Assembly: GCA_051418055.1 (NCBI GenBank)
Contig: JBPRGH010000072.1
Span: 1 to 64,000, forward strand
Reading direction: 5' to 3'
DNA length: 64,000 nt
Source of the DNA: JBPRGH01 sp051418055
GTDB taxonomy: Bacteria; Bacteroidota; Bacteroidia; Cytophagales; Cyclobacteriaceae
How positions within the stretch are numbered: position 1 is the stretch's first letter; each line of letters begins with the position of its first letter. The notes under the pieces were generated by a model, which did not search any database, was not told where the DNA came from, and worked only from the letters and a program-made list of their open reading frames with translations. Positions 1 through 10,500 of this stretch are shown in pieces. A program made the translations under genes and the position numbers.

Positions 1-1804
1 CATTTAGGTCTGTTACCGTTACCGTATAGCCACCTGCTGCAAGGCCGGTGTAAATACCATTCGCATCCCCTGTCGTGTTCGCAGGGTCTTCATTCAATAC
101 ATAGCTGTAAGTGCCCTCGCCTCCTGATGGGGTTACTGTAACCTCTCCATCGCTGGCCCCAAAGCAGCTTACTTCACTGCCATTGTAATTACTTGTTACT
201 GCACCTGTCGCTGTTAATACCGCCGGCGCTGTTAATGTCACGCTCTGCTGGGCAATTGAACAGCCATTGGCATCCGATACATCTATCGAATAAGTGCCTG
301 CCGCTAAACCGGTAAAGGTGTAGCTGGTGCCCGGCTGTGCCTGTACCGCTGTAGCTGCGCCGCCTAACGTATAGGTATAGTTAGCCGTACCGCCACTGAT
401 GTTCACTGTTATGGACCCGTCGCTCTCGCCTGCACAGCTGATCTCAAAACCATTGTAGTTGCTTGTAGCCGTGGTCGCTGATAAAACAGCGGGCTCTGCT
501 ACTGTCAGAGTGGGGGTAGTTATCGTACAGCCATCCTGATCACTTACATCTACCTGATAATCGCCTGCTGGTAATCCGGTAAAATCCCCAGTACTATTAA
601 AAGCTACAAGCGCTCCACCTCCATCGAATAAAGTATAGTTATAAGGCGCTACCCCTCCATCAGCAACTATTGTCAGAGATCCATCTGAACCACCAAAACA
701 TGATACATCCGTAATTGAAATGTCGGTTGTTATATTTTTAACAGTAACAGTCGCTCCCGAACCAAAAGTGGTTTCTACACATCCTATATTATCTGTTACA
801 CTAACTAAAGAGTAAGTTGTTGTCACTAAGGGTGTTACACTTTCAACATGTCCATCAATAATACCCGTCAAAGAAAATACTGATGTTCCATCTGTATAAT
901 CAACATTAAATGGTCCAATACCCGTAAGATTAAAAGTTATAGGAACCGTATTTACACCACAAACTGTTGTAGCTCCAGATAACGATCCAGCCGGATCAGA
1001 AACTGTTAAAACAGCTTCATTAGATGTAAGAGGTCCTCCACAACTTGAAGTTATCTCCACACGATATTTATATCCATTATATGAAACTGGTACATCTAAA
1101 ATGGATAATGTTGAGGTTGTTGTACCCACATAGGTAGGTGATTCTGTTAAAAGAGTAAATCCTGCGCCTGAATTATCATCCTGATACCATTGATACGTCA
1201 GGTCAGTTCCGGATGCTGTAACAGAAAAAGATGTACTTTCATTGTGACAAATGAATTTATCAGAGGGTTGGGTAGTAATAGAAGCAAAATCTGCATTGGC
1301 AAAACTTCCAACAACATCGCCATTTGTTAAACCTGAAACCGCCAAAGTGCCCCCACTTCTTATCAAATTTCCTGAAGTATTTGGTGTTACAGTGGCAACT
1401 TCTAAATTTCGAAAGTATATAGCATCAAATTCATTATTTGTTGGGGCTCCACCAAAAGTTAAAGAAACCTCAATTTCTGAAGCCCGCACAGCAAAACTGC
1501 CACTTACCAAATCACCAAAAGAAGCACCAACTGAGCCAACGCCAGGATTTAGCTCAAATCCGGTAGGCATTTGAAAAATTATGTTATAGGTAGTATTTTG
1601 TGTTCCAGAAAAGTCATCGAATGTAATACTTTCCTCTATACTAAACTGGTATGATTGACCATCAATATATGGAATAACATGATAATTCCCATCAGGGCAT
1701 ATATCATTAAAAGTAGCAGCATTAATAGTTACCTGACCCAGCGATACAAAGGAAGGCAGCAGCAATAGCACCAGCAGGAAATAAAAATATTTTATCCTGG
1801 CCAT
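1..1804 (-). CDS. Secreted SprB-repeat/Ig-like surface protein, N-terminal part (runs off window)
   Basis: Open from an ATG at 1804 to the left edge, about 601 residues, so the C-terminus is missing. Residues 1-23 are a signal peptide ending SLGQ. An N-terminal domain of about 150 residues follows, then an Ig-like domain from about residue 183 (a Cys near 185, then YQWYQ, then a paired SSC), another beta domain, and SprB-type repeats beginning near residues 363, 455 and 541, each carrying an SCxGxSDGxxTV core. Proteins of this type in Bacteroidota are exported adhesins, often by the type IX secretion system; the type IX tail would lie outside the window, so that is inferred. The gene follows the lipoprotein gene after 134 bp and has its own promoter-like sequence. 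The repeat-coding part (about 1-480) is visibly richer in G+C than the rest. Function beyond surface adhesion is unknown. Confidence 0.85.
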   Translation of the reverse strand, partial: MARIKYFYFLLVLLLLPSFVSLGQVTINAATFNDICPDGNYHVIPYIDGQSYQFSIEESITFDDFSGTQNTTYNIIFQMPTGFELNPGVGSVGASFGDLVSGSFAVRASEIEVSLTFGGAPTNNEFDAIYFRNLEVATVTPNTSGNLIRSGGTLAVSGLTNGDVVGSFANADFASITTQPSDKFICHNESTSFSVTASGTDLTYQWYQDDNSGAGFTLLTESPTYVGTTTSTLSILDVPVSYNGYKYRVEITSSCGGPLTSNEAVLTVSDPAGSLSGATTVCGVNTVPITFNLTGIGPFNVDYTDGTSVFSLTGIIDGHVESVTPLVTTTYSLVSVTDNIGCVETTFGSGATVTVKNITTDISITDVSCFGGSDGSLTIVADGGVAPYNYTLFDGGGALVAFNSTGDFTGLPAGDYQVDVSDQDGCTITTPTLTVAEPAVLSATTATSNYNGFEISCAGESDGSITVNISGGTANYTYTLGGAATAVQAQPGTSYTFTGLAAGTYSIDVSDANGCSIAQQSVTLTAPAVLTATGAVTSNYNGSEVSCFGASDGEVTVTPSGGEGTYSYVLNEDPANTTGDANGIYTGLAAGGYTVTVTDLN

Positions 1805-1879
1805 CAGAGGGTTTAGGGTTGAAAAGCGTTGGCGCATTTACAGGTTTATGGTTAAAAAATTTAATACGCTAAAAAAATA

Positions 1880-1910
1880 CAAAGTAACCGCTTTATTTTA
1901 ATATTTCAAG
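1880..1910 (-). promoter_or_regulatory. Predicted promoter of the SprB-repeat gene
   Basis: Read on the minus strand, CTTG (1910-1907) is followed by 19 bases and TTACTTTG (1887-1880). This is one mismatch from the Bacteroidota -7 consensus TAnnTTTG at the standard spacing, about 75 bases before the ATG. It suggests the adhesin can be transcribed apart from the upstream operon. Assigned by pattern only. Confidence 0.4.
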
Positions 1911-1938
1911 TTATTATAAAAAATATTTAATTTGAAAC

Positions 1939-3198
1939 TTAAAGTCTTCCCTGATCACTTGTTTTAAGTAGCACTATCTTATTGTTGGTGTTTCTTTTTA
2001 TAGTTCCTAAAGCAAAGATCTTATTATCTACAGCCACCATAGCAGCAGCCTCATCCCTTTCATCTCCACCGTAAGAGTGTTCCCACGAAACATTTCCTGT
2101 AATTAAATCAAACTGTGCCATATATAAATTATGATCATCATCTGTAATTATTTCTTTTCCTAACAAAACCAATTGACCATCGGGTAATTCAACCATATCC
2201 ACTACCTCTAGCTTCCTCCCTGCAGGAAAATCCCAAACACTTAGAACTGTTCCATCAATGCTTAACCTTCCGATACGAATACCGGGAGAAACAATACTTG
2301 CACTATTTGCTGCATATATAAACTCTCTGTCATTTTTTCTCTTTATTAATGATTTTATAAAATCATCGTTTTCTGTCCCATCAATTGATTTTCCCGGAAC
2401 CCCAAAAGAAGAACCAGTATTGCCAGAAAAACGAATCACCTCAATATTATATCCTGCAGGATTTCCGGATTCACCGGAAAAGGATGTAGAGGAAACTACA
2501 GAAATAAAATTATTATTCAAGGTAAGTCCTATCCTGCTTCCTTTTCTTTCAAAAGAATTAATTGTATCTGTTGGATAGATCTGGTCATTCCATTCTTCAG
2601 GTTTTAAGAGATCCTCAGTAAGTAAAACATGAAAATATTCTTCTGGATCAGTAGAAGATTTTTTAGTAGACCCGGATATTAAATAATCCTTACTACCATC
2701 TTCATTTTCCCGAACTATAATATCAGATGCAACATCTATAAAATTTGCTGCATCTCCTTCATTGACAGGAACATCAAAAATTCGGCTATTAGTCATATCA
2801 CCTGACGGCGAAAATTTATAAACAAAAATATCGGAAACAGAGGGAAAGCTTGAAATTATCGTACCTGTAACTATTATATTCCCCTGAGAATCTACTGCCA
2901 TAGCTACAGGTCTTTCGGAGGTATTTTCATCTTTATCATCAAATGTCTCCTCCCAAATTACATTACCCAATGTATCCACACGGGAAAGATATATATAGCT
3001 GGTTTGCAGATCATCAACCCTGCCGAGAATAATCATATCATCGTTCGGCATTGTTGCTATATCTACTCCAAATTGATTTGAAAATTCCCCATAGAGCTTA
3101 ACAAACGAGTCAAAACGGGGCAAAACAGTTTTCTCTGAATCACAGGATACGAAAGCCAAAAGAAGAACGATAAAAGAGAGTAAAACCAGCTTCTTCAT
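1939..3198 (-). CDS. Lipoprotein with beta-propeller-like repeats
   Basis: 419 residues. A lipoprotein signal peptide ends at Cys19 (LAFVSC), so the protein should be lipid-anchored in the envelope. The mature part shows repeated blade-like units of the form DTLGNVIWEETF followed by VDSQGNIIVTGT, and a late SWEHSYGGDERDEAAAM unit, as in bacterial beta-propeller (SBBP-like) proteins. There are no catalytic motifs. It starts 2 bases after the stop of the TPR/beta-barrel gene, so the two are almost certainly co-transcribed, and the nSTAND-WD40 gene heads the same operon. A scaffold or ligand-sensing role at the outer membrane is inferred. The export signal and repeats are clear; the function is unknown. 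Confidence 0.8.
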   Translation of the reverse strand: MKKLVLLSFIVLLLAFVSCDSEKTVLPRFDSFVKLYGEFSNQFGVDIATMPNDDMIILGRVDDLQTSYIYLSRVDTLGNVIWEETFDDKDENTSERPVAMAVDSQGNIIVTGTIISSFPSVSDIFVYKFSPSGDMTNSRIFDVPVNEGDAANFIDVASDIIVRENEDGSKDYLISGSTKKSSTDPEEYFHVLLTEDLLKPEEWNDQIYPTDTINSFERKGSRIGLTLNNNFISVVSSTSFSGESGNPAGYNIEVIRFSGNTGSSFGVPGKSIDGTENDDFIKSLIKRKNDREFIYAANSASIVSPGIRIGRLSIDGTVLSVWDFPAGRKLEVVDMVELPDGQLVLLGKEIITDDDHNLYMAQFDLITGNVSWEHSYGGDERDEAAAMVAVDNKIFALGTIKRNTNNKIVLLKTSDQGRL

Positions 3199-3200
3199 GA

Positions 3201-4268
3201 TTATTTACTAAAAATACGGTTAATAAAAGATCTCTTCTCACTCTTTCTTCTGGGTTTATAAAACGGGTTTTCAAAACCAACAGAAAAACCAAACGAATTT
3301 AACCTGTAATCATCATCAACATAATTATATTCTACAATTCGATTCAGATCATAGAAATAGTCATCCTCGCCAGAAGCAAATCTACTTCCGATATCAACAA
3401 TGTTTTTTAGCCCTCCAATAAATCGAAGCTCAAAAAATATATAATAATAATCAATCCTGTATTTTGCACCAATGCCGCCCATTAAATTTAAAGAAACGCT
3501 ACTACGTGTGTCGCTTAAACTTAAATTCTCTACTTCATTATTAATATTCTCACCGTTATCTACCAGAAAATCTCCAGAAGAGGATATCAAATAATCATAC
3601 ATTACACCACCATATATATAACTCTGAACGGGTCCTGTTTTAAAAATATATTTGACGGAGACGGGCAAGCTTAACCAATTCTGAAATTGAGTTATTTCAA
3701 GGTTTTCTTCTTCATAAAAAAAAGAGGTCCTTCTATAAAGCAATTCAGTACCAACTCTCCAGCTATCGTTAATACTTAAATCAATCCCTGGTCCAAACCA
3801 GTAACCGGTCCTTGCTTCATAAACTTCTGAATTAGATTCAGTTGCAGATTCAGCAAGAATATAATCGTTAATAATTACCGGATAAGAACGGTTCAAACCT
3901 GCCCTGGCGGTAAAAGTAAAAATTGGAGTAGTGATAAATTTAGAATTAAGATATACAATTTCAACTTTATCGTTATCATTTTGCACATCAAATTCAGGCT
4001 CTAATGCAAGGAGGTTTAAATAAGCTGCTTCAGCATCTTCATGATTATCCAAATAAAGATATGTCATTGAAAGAAGGTGATATGCCTGAACACGCTGTTC
4101 ACGGGTAAAACCTTTCTCAAGGCATGGATTCAGCACTTCTGGAATATCATACAAATGTCCATCTGCAAATAAGGATTTTGCTCTGTCTAGTGACTGAACA
4201 CAATTACTCTGTGACCAAAGAAGCTGTGGCAGAAAAAGAAAACCTATAATAATAATGGCTATTTTCAT
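3201..4268 (-). CDS. TPR-containing PorT-like outer-membrane beta-barrel protein
   Basis: 355 residues. Signal peptide 1-19 ends LLWSQS. Residues about 20-110 are helical and TPR-like (a Cys pair, then AYHLLSMTYLYLDNHEDAE), and from about 115 to the end alternating aromatic strands (FTFTARAGLNRSYP, GIDLSINDSWRVGTELLYRR, FGFSVGFENPF) indicate a small porin or PorT-like barrel. The start overlaps the stop of the nSTAND gene in a TAATG junction, so translation is coupled. Many Bacteroidota barrels of this kind sit beside regulators or secretion genes. Here it probably forms the outer-membrane part of a complex with the propeller lipoprotein; that role is inferred. Confidence 0.8.
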   Translation of the reverse strand: MKIAIIIIGFLFLPQLLWSQSNCVQSLDRAKSLFADGHLYDIPEVLNPCLEKGFTREQRVQAYHLLSMTYLYLDNHEDAEAAYLNLLALEPEFDVQNDNDKVEIVYLNSKFITTPIFTFTARAGLNRSYPVIINDYILAESATESNSEVYEARTGYWFGPGIDLSINDSWRVGTELLYRRTSFFYEEENLEITQFQNWLSLPVSVKYIFKTGPVQSYIYGGVMYDYLISSSGDFLVDNGENINNEVENLSLSDTRSSVSLNLMGGIGAKYRIDYYYIFFELRFIGGLKNIVDIGSRFASGEDDYFYDLNRIVEYNYVDDDYRLNSFGFSVGFENPFYKPRRKSEKRSFINRIFSK

Positions 4269-7200
4269 TAAAAAATATCGGGTAATTCTTTACATGTCTT
4301 TTGGTATTCTATTTCTGTACCGGCATAAGCCCTCCACTCATCCTGTGTCATATTCCTAAATATCATATCACAGGCATTTCTTGCCATTAAACCAGGATTA
4401 ACAGGCCATAACTTAAGATTACCTGTACCCACACTGGCTACTATAAAATTACCATCCTCACTAAAATCCAGGTCCCAAATATATCCATTATGATCATCAA
4501 GAACTGTTGGCAATTCATTTAATTCATCCATAACCCACAGATAGATTTTCCTATCAAAGCTTCCTGTTGCTAAATAGTTCCCGTCGGGGCTAAACTCTAA
4601 TTTATTTACCCGTCCACGATGCCCTAGAAGTTCTTTAATTTTTCCATCATCTAAAGTAATTATATCTACCATGCCCTTCTCAAATCCTACAGCCAATAAA
4701 TTTTTTGTAGGATGAAAAGTCAGTGAATGTGCGGGGTTATTTTTTCCTTTTTCAAGAATTAGTTCATCTTTTCTACTTTCCGTGTTCAAAAGATAAACCT
4801 TAGAGTCTTCAGAACCAACGGCTAATAATTTTCCGTCGGGACTTACTGCAATAGATTTCGCAGGGTATTGAAATTGTTTAAAGAAACTGCTTTCCCCTGT
4901 TGCTGCATTATTTATTCTCAATACTCCATTCTTATCCAAAGAATAAAAATTATTAGAATTTGGCACAAAAGCCATATCAATAATGGTCTTTTGATGGCCC
5001 ATGATTCTCTTATTGCTACCAGAATTAATAGTGACCAATTGTATAAATGAAGAGTCACTTGCATTGGCAATATATTTATTATCGCTACTAATAATTACAC
5101 GCTTATTAGGGAAATTATTATTAATTAATACAGTAGCATTGGCAGGCTCATCAATAGGTATTTTATATAATTTACCATTGCTACTTGTTGCATAAATATT
5201 ATCAGGACCAAAAACAGCAGATCGAATCGGATCTTTTGTGATATCTATTGTATTATAATTCCCATCCTGCAGCTGATCAATGGCATCATGCAGGGCATTA
5301 TAGATATATGGATCATTTATTCTACCTGTATTTGTCTCATGGAAATCATAGGCCTGTTTTGCTACAATAGCACGCAGGTCAGGGTCGTCCTCAATTAATT
5401 GAGACTTTATGGCCATAGTCTGAGCCACACTTAACTTTAAGAGTTTTGTGGCTCTCTCAAACTGTGTTTGAGCTCTTGTTGCCTCCTGCCGGGCAATTTG
5501 AGAATTATAAGTGGCCTCCTGTGCTTTTTCTTCAGCAAAATCACGCGCCTCCTCTACATCATTTAATGCCTGGAACAGTTGAGCCCGCTGCAACCTTAGC
5601 TGAGCAGTACTATCCTCAAGTTTACTTAGTGTAGTCATTAATTCATCACTAAACATTTCCGCCTGAACCCTTCTTTCTTCCGCAAGCATTTCAGCTTCCT
5701 GTGCAGCCAATAAATTTATCTCTGCCTCCTGAGCTTTTTGTTCTGCTCGTTGCGCTTCTCTTACAGCTTCAAATTGTTGAGTAATAGCAAAAACGAAAAA
5801 CAGAATAGAAACCACAGCCGCTGCTCCTAAAACTACAGCCACTACCCTTGTTCTTCTAAGCAGGCGTCTTTGAATCATTTCCTGATTCTTTTGTTCAGCC
5901 TCATATGTGATACGGCTTGTATCTAAAAATACAATCGCGCGCTCAAAAGCTTCATCATACCGCTGCGCCCAGGCGCGGGTAGGCCGTTGTTTTTTCTGCC
6001 AGTTGAGAGCCAGCTGAAGATCCGGGGGTCGCCATAAACCAGTTTTACCTATCTGATACATAGCTGCCGCTTCGGAAAGTCTCTTATACATCTGGGCAGA
6101 TTCAAATTCTTCATCAACCCAAACCTTCAGGCGAGTCCATATCCGCATCAAACTTTCATGACTTATTTCAATGCGAGAACTTCCGCTTAACGGCTTTATT
6201 GGTGGTGGCATTAAAAAAGATCTGCCCGGTTTTCTGAATTCCTCTACCACCTTAATAACCTCTTCTTCTGAAGCTGCACTTATTTCCGCTATCACTGAAA
6301 TTTTTGCTGCATTTCTTATGCCCTGATTATCACTGGTTTTGACAGTCAGCGTTTTAAAGAGGATTTCTGCAATTTCTTTCTGACGTGGTTCTAACTGTTC
6401 AAAAGCTTCATCAGCATGTTGAGATAAAGCTTCGGAAATACCTCCTACAGCCACATAATGTCTTATATCAATTACTTCACCTTCTTCTTTATTGGCCTTC
6501 CAATAATCCCAGGTGCGCATCATAATATGCTGAAGGATAGGAAGTTGATCCTGATGGTCTTCTACATCATTAAGAAGCTGGTTAACTAATCTTGCTGAGA
6601 TCTGCCCACCGCCAACAGCTACCGGGGCCTCAATTGCCATCCGCTTCTGTTTCCGGCTCATCTGGGGAACCAGGTAATTACTTTCATTGATCAGATCCGT
6701 CAGACCCTGAAAATCCGCACATTTTCCTATATAATCTGATCTCAATGTCAGAGCAACAGAGACGGGGATATCTTTTTGCTGACAGGCCTGAAGTATCATC
6801 TGCACATATGCTACGGCATCCTGGTGTGTAAAAGATGAATCTTCGGTATTCTCAAATCTAAAAAGCTCTTCAAACTGATCAACCAGTAAAAGTATATTTT
6901 CACCTGTTTTTTCATGATATCCTTTAATAGCATCAATAAATCCACCGGGGCCGCTTTTTAGAAGCGAATGAATAACAGTCTGGTTGATTTGTTTATCTTT
7001 CTCACTTAATTTTTCATAATCCCCCTGACTTTTAAGAATAGCAATAGCCAAATTCAGGTATGGATCTATACCTGGTCGGGTATCAACAACATTCCAGTTT
7101 GGACCAACATTTTTAATGAATCCGCCATAAAGAACAGGGACAACTCCACAGTGAACCAGAGAAGACTTTCCGCTACCTGAATACCCAATTACTGTAACAA

Positions 7201-7387
7201 ATCGATTTTCAGCTAATTTCTGAAGTATTTCATCCACTTCTTTCTCACGACCAAAAAAGAGATGAGACTCCTCAATATAAAAAGGTCGCAGTCCCGGAAA
7301 TGGATTATCCAGTAACTCCCCCTCCTTATAGGATGATTTTTCCTTTAAAGGGTGGCTTTCTCCGGGAACAATATCATAATTCAGCAT
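4268..7387 (-). CDS. nSTAND NTPase with transmembrane helix, coiled coil and C-terminal WD40 repeats
   Basis: 1039 residues. The conserved entry NPFPGLRPF (28-36) and FFGRE (44-48) precede a P-loop GYSGSGKSS (68-76) and Walker B ILLLVDQFEELF (165-176), as in the novel STAND (nSTAND1) ATPases. The helical STAND region extends to about 500, a single transmembrane helix lies at about 514-536, an Ala/Glu/Gln-rich coiled coil at about 540-665, and WD40 repeats at about 715-1010. STAND proteins are nucleotide-driven switches that assemble on ligand binding, and the propeller is the usual sensor. The helix would place the ATPase and the WD40 part on opposite sides of the inner membrane, or tether both; the sequence does not decide. 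First gene of the operon. There is no attached effector domain, so signalling or envelope scaffolding is more likely than a self-contained defence protein. Confidence 0.9.
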   Translation of the reverse strand: MLNYDIVPGESHPLKEKSSYKEGELLDNPFPGLRPFYIEESHLFFGREKEVDEILQKLAENRFVTVIGYSGSGKSSLVHCGVVPVLYGGFIKNVGPNWNVVDTRPGIDPYLNLAIAILKSQGDYEKLSEKDKQINQTVIHSLLKSGPGGFIDAIKGYHEKTGENILLLVDQFEELFRFENTEDSSFTHQDAVAYVQMILQACQQKDIPVSVALTLRSDYIGKCADFQGLTDLINESNYLVPQMSRKQKRMAIEAPVAVGGGQISARLVNQLLNDVEDHQDQLPILQHIMMRTWDYWKANKEEGEVIDIRHYVAVGGISEALSQHADEAFEQLEPRQKEIAEILFKTLTVKTSDNQGIRNAAKISVIAEISAASEEEVIKVVEEFRKPGRSFLMPPPIKPLSGSSRIEISHESLMRIWTRLKVWVDEEFESAQMYKRLSEAAAMYQIGKTGLWRPPDLQLALNWQKKQRPTRAWAQRYDEAFERAIVFLDTSRITYEAEQKNQEMIQRRLLRRTRVVAVVLGAAAVVSILFFVFAITQQFEAVREAQRAEQKAQEAEINLLAAQEAEMLAEERRVQAEMFSDELMTTLSKLEDSTAQLRLQRAQLFQALNDVEEARDFAEEKAQEATYNSQIARQEATRAQTQFERATKLLKLSVAQTMAIKSQLIEDDPDLRAIVAKQAYDFHETNTGRINDPYIYNALHDAIDQLQDGNYNTIDITKDPIRSAVFGPDNIYATSSNGKLYKIPIDEPANATVLINNNFPNKRVIISSDNKYIANASDSSFIQLVTINSGSNKRIMGHQKTIIDMAFVPNSNNFYSLDKNGVLRINNAATGESSFFKQFQYPAKSIAVSPDGKLLAVGSEDSKVYLLNTESRKDELILEKGKNNPAHSLTFHPTKNLLAVGFEKGMVDIITLDDGKIKELLGHRGRVNKLEFSPDGNYLATGSFDRKIYLWVMDELNELPTVLDDHNGYIWDLDFSEDGNFIVASVGTGNLKLWPVNPGLMARNACDMIFRNMTQDEWRAYAGTEIEYQKTCKELPDIF

Positions 7388-7519
7388 GATCTGAGCCGTG
7401 AAGTGTTAAAAAATTTAATATTATAATAGCCAAAAAAATAACCAGTTTTCTAAAGTAGCAGGTAAAATACTGCTTACTAACGACAATTCAAAAATTTAAT
7501 CTGACAAAAATACAATTTT

Positions 7520-10500
7520 TTATACATACTCCACTACATTCTGAGCCAGAGTAATATTTTCTGATAGCAACTCATAAAAGTTATCTTTAGGTATTCTTAG
7601 AAGTATTGTATCTTCAACAGCTATTACTAATCCTGATCTTAGGTAATCATTAGTATAGGTAAGTTCACCAATAAACTCTCCTTTGCCAAGATTCCCTTTA
7701 ATATTACCACTTTCATATAAATTTACAGAGCCATTTAACACTACAAAAAAGAAGTTATTTTTAACGCTGTCTATAGAAACCATTTCTCCCTCTGTAATGA
7801 ACAATTCATCTGTCATATCTATTAATTGAGTTATTACTAATCCCGGGGTTCCTTTAAACAGATCCAGCCGCTTTAAAAATCGTATAGTATCAAATTGTTT
7901 ATATTTTCCTGTAGCTAATATTATCTCATCCAGGTGCTGTTTATCTGCTGAACCTAAACGCCTAGTATGTTCATGGTATATTTCAGGGCTTATATTATAT
8001 AAAGCCCATGCAGCCAATTCTTTAAGCATTTTATCTGGGTTAAACAGCTGAGCCACAAGATCAATATTGTAGAACTGACTATTAGAATTTCCCACAGTGT
8101 GAATTACACATGCTTTTGTGTATCTGTTCGCCTGATTAAAGTCACGGTTTAGCAACAGCTTAACTAGTAAGGGGTATTCGTAATCCGGTTTTGGATAAAA
8201 TAACTCCAGTTTTCTTACTTTTTCAGTCCTTGATGTATCATCTAATACCGGTAAAACTTTTTGTTTTAAATCTTCGCTTAAAAACACATCCAGAAGCTCC
8301 AATCCATATGTCATTCCCTCACTTGTGCCGCTTTCAATATTTTCTTTTACAAGTTGGATAGACTGGCTATCATATAACATACCTAATAGCATGTAAATAT
8401 GATCTATATCTGCTTTAACCTCTTCTTCCAAGGCTACTTTTAACTCTTTATTATCTTTCTCCTGCTCTACAATTTCCATTGCTGCCAAATTCCAAACCGT
8501 ATTTGCTACATCTGTTTCAATAGCAAATTTTATTCGTGTAAGCTGGCTTATACTCGCTTTAAAATTACAATGCCCTAAAGCTGCCAACACCTGAGAAACA
8601 ATAACTTTATCAGGATAATCAATTTTATTCCACAGCTGTTGTTTTGCTTTATTGCCTCCTATTCTGCCCATTGCCTGTATTAGCTTGATCATAACCTGAA
8701 TAGACTGACCTGTTTTATAAAAGGCAGTATCCATCTGAGTCAATACTTTTCCTCCCATTACAACAAGTGTGTTTACCGCTTCATTTGCATATATTGCATT
8801 ATTGAGATTATTAATTACTGCCGTTACAATTTCTTTAGTAGGAAATTTTTTAGCTACTTTTAAAGCAGTAATTCTCACACCCATGTTTGTATCATTTAAA
8901 AGCTCTACGAGATAGGTGAGGTTTTTGGCATTACTATTATGAGAAAGTAATTCTACGGCATATAGGCGGTCGTCGCTTTTTTCAGAATGAGCAAGTTTGG
9001 CAATACGGGATTTGGAAATATCACCTGAATTCAACAGATCATTCAGGTCATAATCTTTCAGTATATTTTTATCACTTAGCTTATTTTTATCTGAAATATT
9101 GATAACATACCTGTCAGACACAGAAAGGCCTTTAATCTCATTCATCCGCTGCTGCGCATATTCCCTGATCTGGGTAGATCCGGAATTCATAAGGTTATTT
9201 ATTACACCATGAATATTTCCCGGAGAGATTTTTTCAAGTAGCTTATACGTAAAAACTACTCGGCTCATCTGGTTTTCGCTAGCAGATTTTTCCAGCTTTT
9301 GCTGAACCATGAGCTGTTGCTGTTTTGTAAGATCAACAAATTCCTGTTGTTGGGTCTGTAGCTTAACTTTTATTTTAGTTCTATATTCATTATAAAGCTT
9401 TCCAATTATTAAAAAATATCCGGATAGCAGGAAAATAAGAGCATAAGAATAATGAATAAGTTCTACGAAAGTAAAGTAGGATAATCCTATTATCAGGAGA
9501 CCGGCAACAAATCTTGCTGATTCATTAACTACTCCCTCTACTTTAGTTTGAATATCAAAGCGCTCAGAATTGTCAAGTGGCATGAAGTAAAGCTTATAAA
9601 CCGGATTCTCCAAGGAATCACGTAAACTGAAATTAAAAAGTCGGCTTAAAGCAATAAAAAGGAAAAAGTAGAGGAGAGTTTCTCCTTCAGAACCATCTGT
9701 AATACCAAAATATTTTCCAACCCCAATTACCGCAAAAGTAAATACAGCAAGGATAATAGGCTGGATCATTAAGGAGACTTTCATTCCGTATTCACTTATG
9801 ATCTTTTCATTAACGAAAGTCTGTAGTAACAAACCCAGAATAAGAATTGAGCCATGAAAAATAGCAAAGAAATTCCGCAGTTCATTTTCATCAGGATATT
9901 GCTTTTCAGCAACTTCCAGGAATGAATACTGCACAAAAGTGAAGGTTACCATCGAGCAGATTAAAAATAAGGATAATAATCTGATATAACTATCCTTAAA
10001 CATTCTGCCATAGGTCATTTTTCGTTTGGCGATTTTCGATATTTCAGCTTGTGTAAGATCAAACTTGCTTTGAATCAAAAAAACAAAAAAGGCAGAAAAT
10101 AATATACTTAAACAGCATATAACAAGGAAATTTTGAGTATATGGAATAAATCTTCCTAGTAATGGTATTGAAAAGCTGGCAATTATAGCTGCTGAAAGCT
10201 GACCTATATCAATTCCGCCAATGATCCTCTTGGATTGCCTGAGGTCAAACATCCTTCCGAAAACACCCCAAAAACTCAAAAGCAAAATAGCCAGAAAAGG
10301 GCCACTCAGCACAAACATTGAAAATACAACATACGACTGATGTTGCTCTGGTGCATATAAGAAAGCCAGATAGCAGGCTAGTGTTATAAAGAATATAATT
10401 AATTGGGTTGTTAAGATAAGGTAGGTGAATCGGACTCTCTCCTGCAGTTTAGCAAAAATGTAAGTAGCAAAAATACCTACAGCCCCTGAAGCCAATATAG

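Noticed and set aside
1..480. The repeated DNA as a CRISPR array
   Set aside because: The repeats are about 270 bases, in frame and protein coding (SprB), not short identical repeats with spacers.
4268..7387. Reading the nSTAND-WD40 gene as an antiphage defence protein
   Set aside because: It has no fused nuclease, TIR or peptidase effector, and its neighbours are outer-membrane and lipoprotein genes.
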